A stretch of 8,737 bases of DNA, taken from assembly GCA_903887095.1 (NCBI GenBank), contig CAISOQ010000477.1, positions 1 through 8,737 of the forward strand, written 5' to 3'. This document shows, piece by piece, positions 7,227-8,737 of this stretch. The DNA comes from an uncultured Flavobacteriia bacterium (GTDB taxonomy: Bacteria > Bacteroidota > Bacteroidia > Flavobacteriales_D > Crocinitomicaceae). The notes below the pieces were generated by a model that saw only the letters and a program-made list of their open reading frames with translations, did not search any database and had not been told where the DNA came from. Both the position numbers and the translations under genes were made by a program. The first letter of the stretch is position 1. The number at the start of each line of letters is the position of its first letter.

Positions 7227-8312
7227 TCAGTTTGCCTGTTGTTTATAGATCAGCGTGTTTCTATAGAGATACGCAAAAACCAAAATAAAATACAGCACAA
7301 ACAAACCTATCAACCACATAAAACCAATCTTTAGGAGATAGATCAAAAGGCAGGATAAAATTGTAGAAGTCAACCCAATTAAGAAGAATACCATCCAAAC
7401 TTGTCTATCACTTTTCCCGGAATAGGCCAAATGATGCGTGGTATGATCCTTTCCACCTACCATTGGTGATTGCCCCTTCTTCATACGATTGATAACAACT
7501 GTTAATGTATCCGCCGCTGCAGGTGTGAAGGCAGTCAAAGTGATGATCACACTCGCCCAAGAAAACGTTTGAGTTTGCGCCCCAATATTTAAAAGAAATT
7601 TAATTCCAAAAAAAGCAATGAAAAGTCCAATAAATTGACTCCCTGCATCGCCCATAAAAAGTTTGGATGGATAAAGATTATAATACAAAAAACCAATAAC
7701 TGCTCCCAAAACTGATAGCAAAGACAACGACCAAATGTCTATGCTGAATCCATTTACAAACCAGTTTGCGAATAGACATGAAACGATTATAAAAACAACT
7801 GTTGTACCCGTAATTCCATCCATATTATCCAACATGTTCAGGGAATTCATAACAACGACAACCCACATGATGGTAAGAGTAGCATCAACAAAATAATTGT
7901 GAGTTACATCAATCAATGTCCCACTGAAAATCAAGATGACACCACATGTTATTTGAACAACGAGTTTTGCGTAAGGCCGGGTATTGTAAGCATCATCTGC
8001 CAACCCCATTAAGAAGGCCAAACAAGAAGACACAAATAACCCGCTGTACTCATAACCAGAAAGAGCATTGTGAAAAATGTTAGCATCTTCCATGAACATG
8101 ATGTAGCCCATTGTTGAAAAAACATAAACAACAAAAAAGGACACTCCCCCTAACGACGGCTTCGATTGATTACTCCATCGGATGACGACATCATTTTTAT
8201 TTCTAATTCCCAAGCTATGAGAAAATTGCAACAGCAATTTATTACAAAATGCAGAAACAAGAACTCCACCTCCAAGGAAAGCTAATACCGAAATTATATC
8301 CGCGGCTGCCAT
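7227..8312 (-). CDS. Polyprenyl-phosphate GlcNAc-1-phosphate transferase-like protein (WecA/TagO/MraY family)
   Basis: Members of this integral-membrane family move a sugar-1-phosphate, usually GlcNAc-1-P, from a UDP-sugar to undecaprenyl phosphate at the cytoplasmic side, starting lipid-linked glycan synthesis. From the ATG at 8312 the protein has 361 residues and about ten or eleven hydrophobic segments. Family motifs, in that numbering, are PSLGG (52-56), the Asp pair in LADDAYNTRP (106-107), NSLNMLDNMDGITG (156-169), FMGDAGS with Asp222, and the basic loop KDHTTHHLAYSG (288-299) with His293-His294. This HxxHH loop favours WecA/TagO over MraY, and no mur or fts genes are near. A TTG at 8315 is an alternative start, but the ATG gives a TGATG stop/start junction with rfbC, overlapping by one base. 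The exact sugar cannot be read from sequence. The neighbouring rfbC suggests a role in O-antigen, capsule or a similar surface glycan. Confidence 0.9.
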   Translation of the reverse strand: MAAADIISVLAFLGGGVLVSAFCNKLLLQFSHSLGIRNKNDVVIRWSNQSKPSLGGVSFFVVYVFSTMGYIMFMEDANIFHNALSGYEYSGLFVSSCLAFLMGLADDAYNTRPYAKLVVQITCGVILIFSGTLIDVTHNYFVDATLTIMWVVVVMNSLNMLDNMDGITGTTVVFIIVSCLFANWFVNGFSIDIWSLSLLSVLGAVIGFLYYNLYPSKLFMGDAGSQFIGLFIAFFGIKFLLNIGAQTQTFSWASVIITLTAFTPAAADTLTVVINRMKKGQSPMVGGKDHTTHHLAYSGKSDRQVWMVFFLIGLTSTILSCLLIYLLKIGFMWLIGLFVLYFILVFAYLYRNTLIYKQQAN

Positions 8313-8737
8313 CAAAAGGGACTATTAAATGAATGAAAACGCAATCCTTCTTTATCTTTTGAAGAAATAATAGGATCGTTTACTTGCCAGTCTATTGACA
8401 ATTCCGAATCATTCCACAGTAAAGTGCACTCTGATGCAGGATGATAGTAGGCTGAGCACTTATATGAAAAGACAGTATCGTCCTCTAGTGCAATAAATCC
8501 ATGCGCAAAACCCGGCGGAATCCAAAACTGATCATGTTTTTCCTCACTCAATTCTACAACCTGACTCTTTCCATATGTTGGTGAATCTTTTCTAATATCC
8601 ACTGCCACATCCAACACACGACCTTTCATTACAGAAACAATTTTTCCTTGAGCATGGGGTGGATTATGAAAATGCAGACCGCGCAATACATGTTTAGAAG
8701 ATCGTGAAATATTATCTTGAACAAAGCGATAATCAGA
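8312..8737 (-). CDS. rfbC: dTDP-4-dehydrorhamnose 3,5-epimerase (RfbC/RmlC), 5' end beyond window
   Basis: RmlC epimerises dTDP-4-keto-6-deoxy-glucose at C3 and C5, the third step in making dTDP-L-rhamnose in the cytosol. The frame stays open to the window edge, so the gene is cut. The 141 residues present lack roughly the first 40 of a usual 180-residue protein; the TTG at 8686 is internal, not a start. Counting from the edge, VQDNISRSSKHVLRGLHF (6-23) carries the likely catalytic His22. Lys32 in QGKIV, Asp47 in VAVDIRKDSPTYGK, the cupin WIPPGFAHGF segment (72-81) and the Tyr97-Tyr98 pair with the expected active-site tyrosine follow. The C-terminus LSIDWQVNDPIISSKD is typical. The TGA shares its last base with the ATG of the transferase gene, implying coupled translation. 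Other rhamnose genes (rfbA, rfbB, rfbD) are probably upstream, outside the window. Confidence 0.95.
   Translation of the reverse strand, partial: SDYRFVQDNISRSSKHVLRGLHFHNPPHAQGKIVSVMKGRVLDVAVDIRKDSPTYGKSQVVELSEEKHDQFWIPPGFAHGFIALEDDTVFSYKCSAYYHPASECTLLWNDSELSIDWQVNDPIISSKDKEGLRFHSFNSPF

Noticed and set aside
7302..7327. Minus-strand TAGGTTTG as an internal promoter for the transglycosylase-uvrA pair
   Set aside because: The -7 match is good and a TTG lies at 7327-7325, but the 15-base spacing is short, it is inside coding sequence, and several such matches are expected by chance in a window this size.
8684..8686. TTG at 8686 as the start of rfbC
   Set aside because: The frame continues upstream to the window edge with conserved RmlC sequence (VQDNISRSSKHV), so the TTG encodes an internal leucine of the LRGLHF motif.

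Overview
The window looks like ordinary chromosomal DNA from a member of the Bacteroidota, most likely a flavobacteria-like lineage (inference). Four things point that way. The DNA is AT-rich and gene starts lack convincing Shine-Dalgarno sequences. A Bacteroidota-type -7 element (TAnnTTTG) lies directly in front of the first gene. The SUF genes sufS, sufE and a DUF59/MIP18 gene run in series. A short MltD-like lipoprotein transglycosylase sits against uvrA. Nothing indicates phage, plasmid, insertion sequence, CRISPR or tRNA/rRNA genes. I did not find a convincing new biological system.

Plus strand, 1-3389: a 74-base leader with overlapping inverted repeats and a -7 promoter element is followed by sufS (cysteine desulfurase), sufE (sulfur acceptor) and a sufT-like gene, separated by 6 and 17 bases. 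SufS takes sulfur from cysteine as a persulfide, SufE carries it to the SUF scaffold, and the SufT-like protein is thought to act in cluster maturation. The scaffold genes sufB, sufC and sufD are not in the window. A 67-base spacer holding a heptanucleotide tandem repeat then leads to a fabF-family 3-ketoacyl-ACP synthase with all catalytic residues but several unusual substitutions around the active site.

Middle, 3390-3493: a 104-base spacer between the convergent fabF and uvrA genes, with weak dyad symmetry but no clear terminator.

Minus strand, 8737 down to 3494: a very compact run, read from right to left. It holds rfbC (dTDP-4-dehydrorhamnose 3,5-epimerase, 5' end cut by the window edge), a WecA/TagO/MraY-family polyprenyl-phosphate sugar-1-phosphate transferase, an MltD-like lytic transglycosylase lipoprotein, and uvrA (nucleotide-excision-repair damage sensor). 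The junctions are a 1-base overlap, a 5-base gap and a 4-base overlap, so the four genes are probably one transcript with translational coupling. Three of them serve the cell surface (deoxysugar supply, lipid-linked glycan initiation, peptidoglycan cleavage), and uvrA rides at the end.

The observations most worth checking are the probable leaderless start of sufS, the heptamer array before fabF, the divergent FabF active-site surroundings, the incomplete first Cys cluster of UvrA, and the coupling of uvrA to envelope genes.
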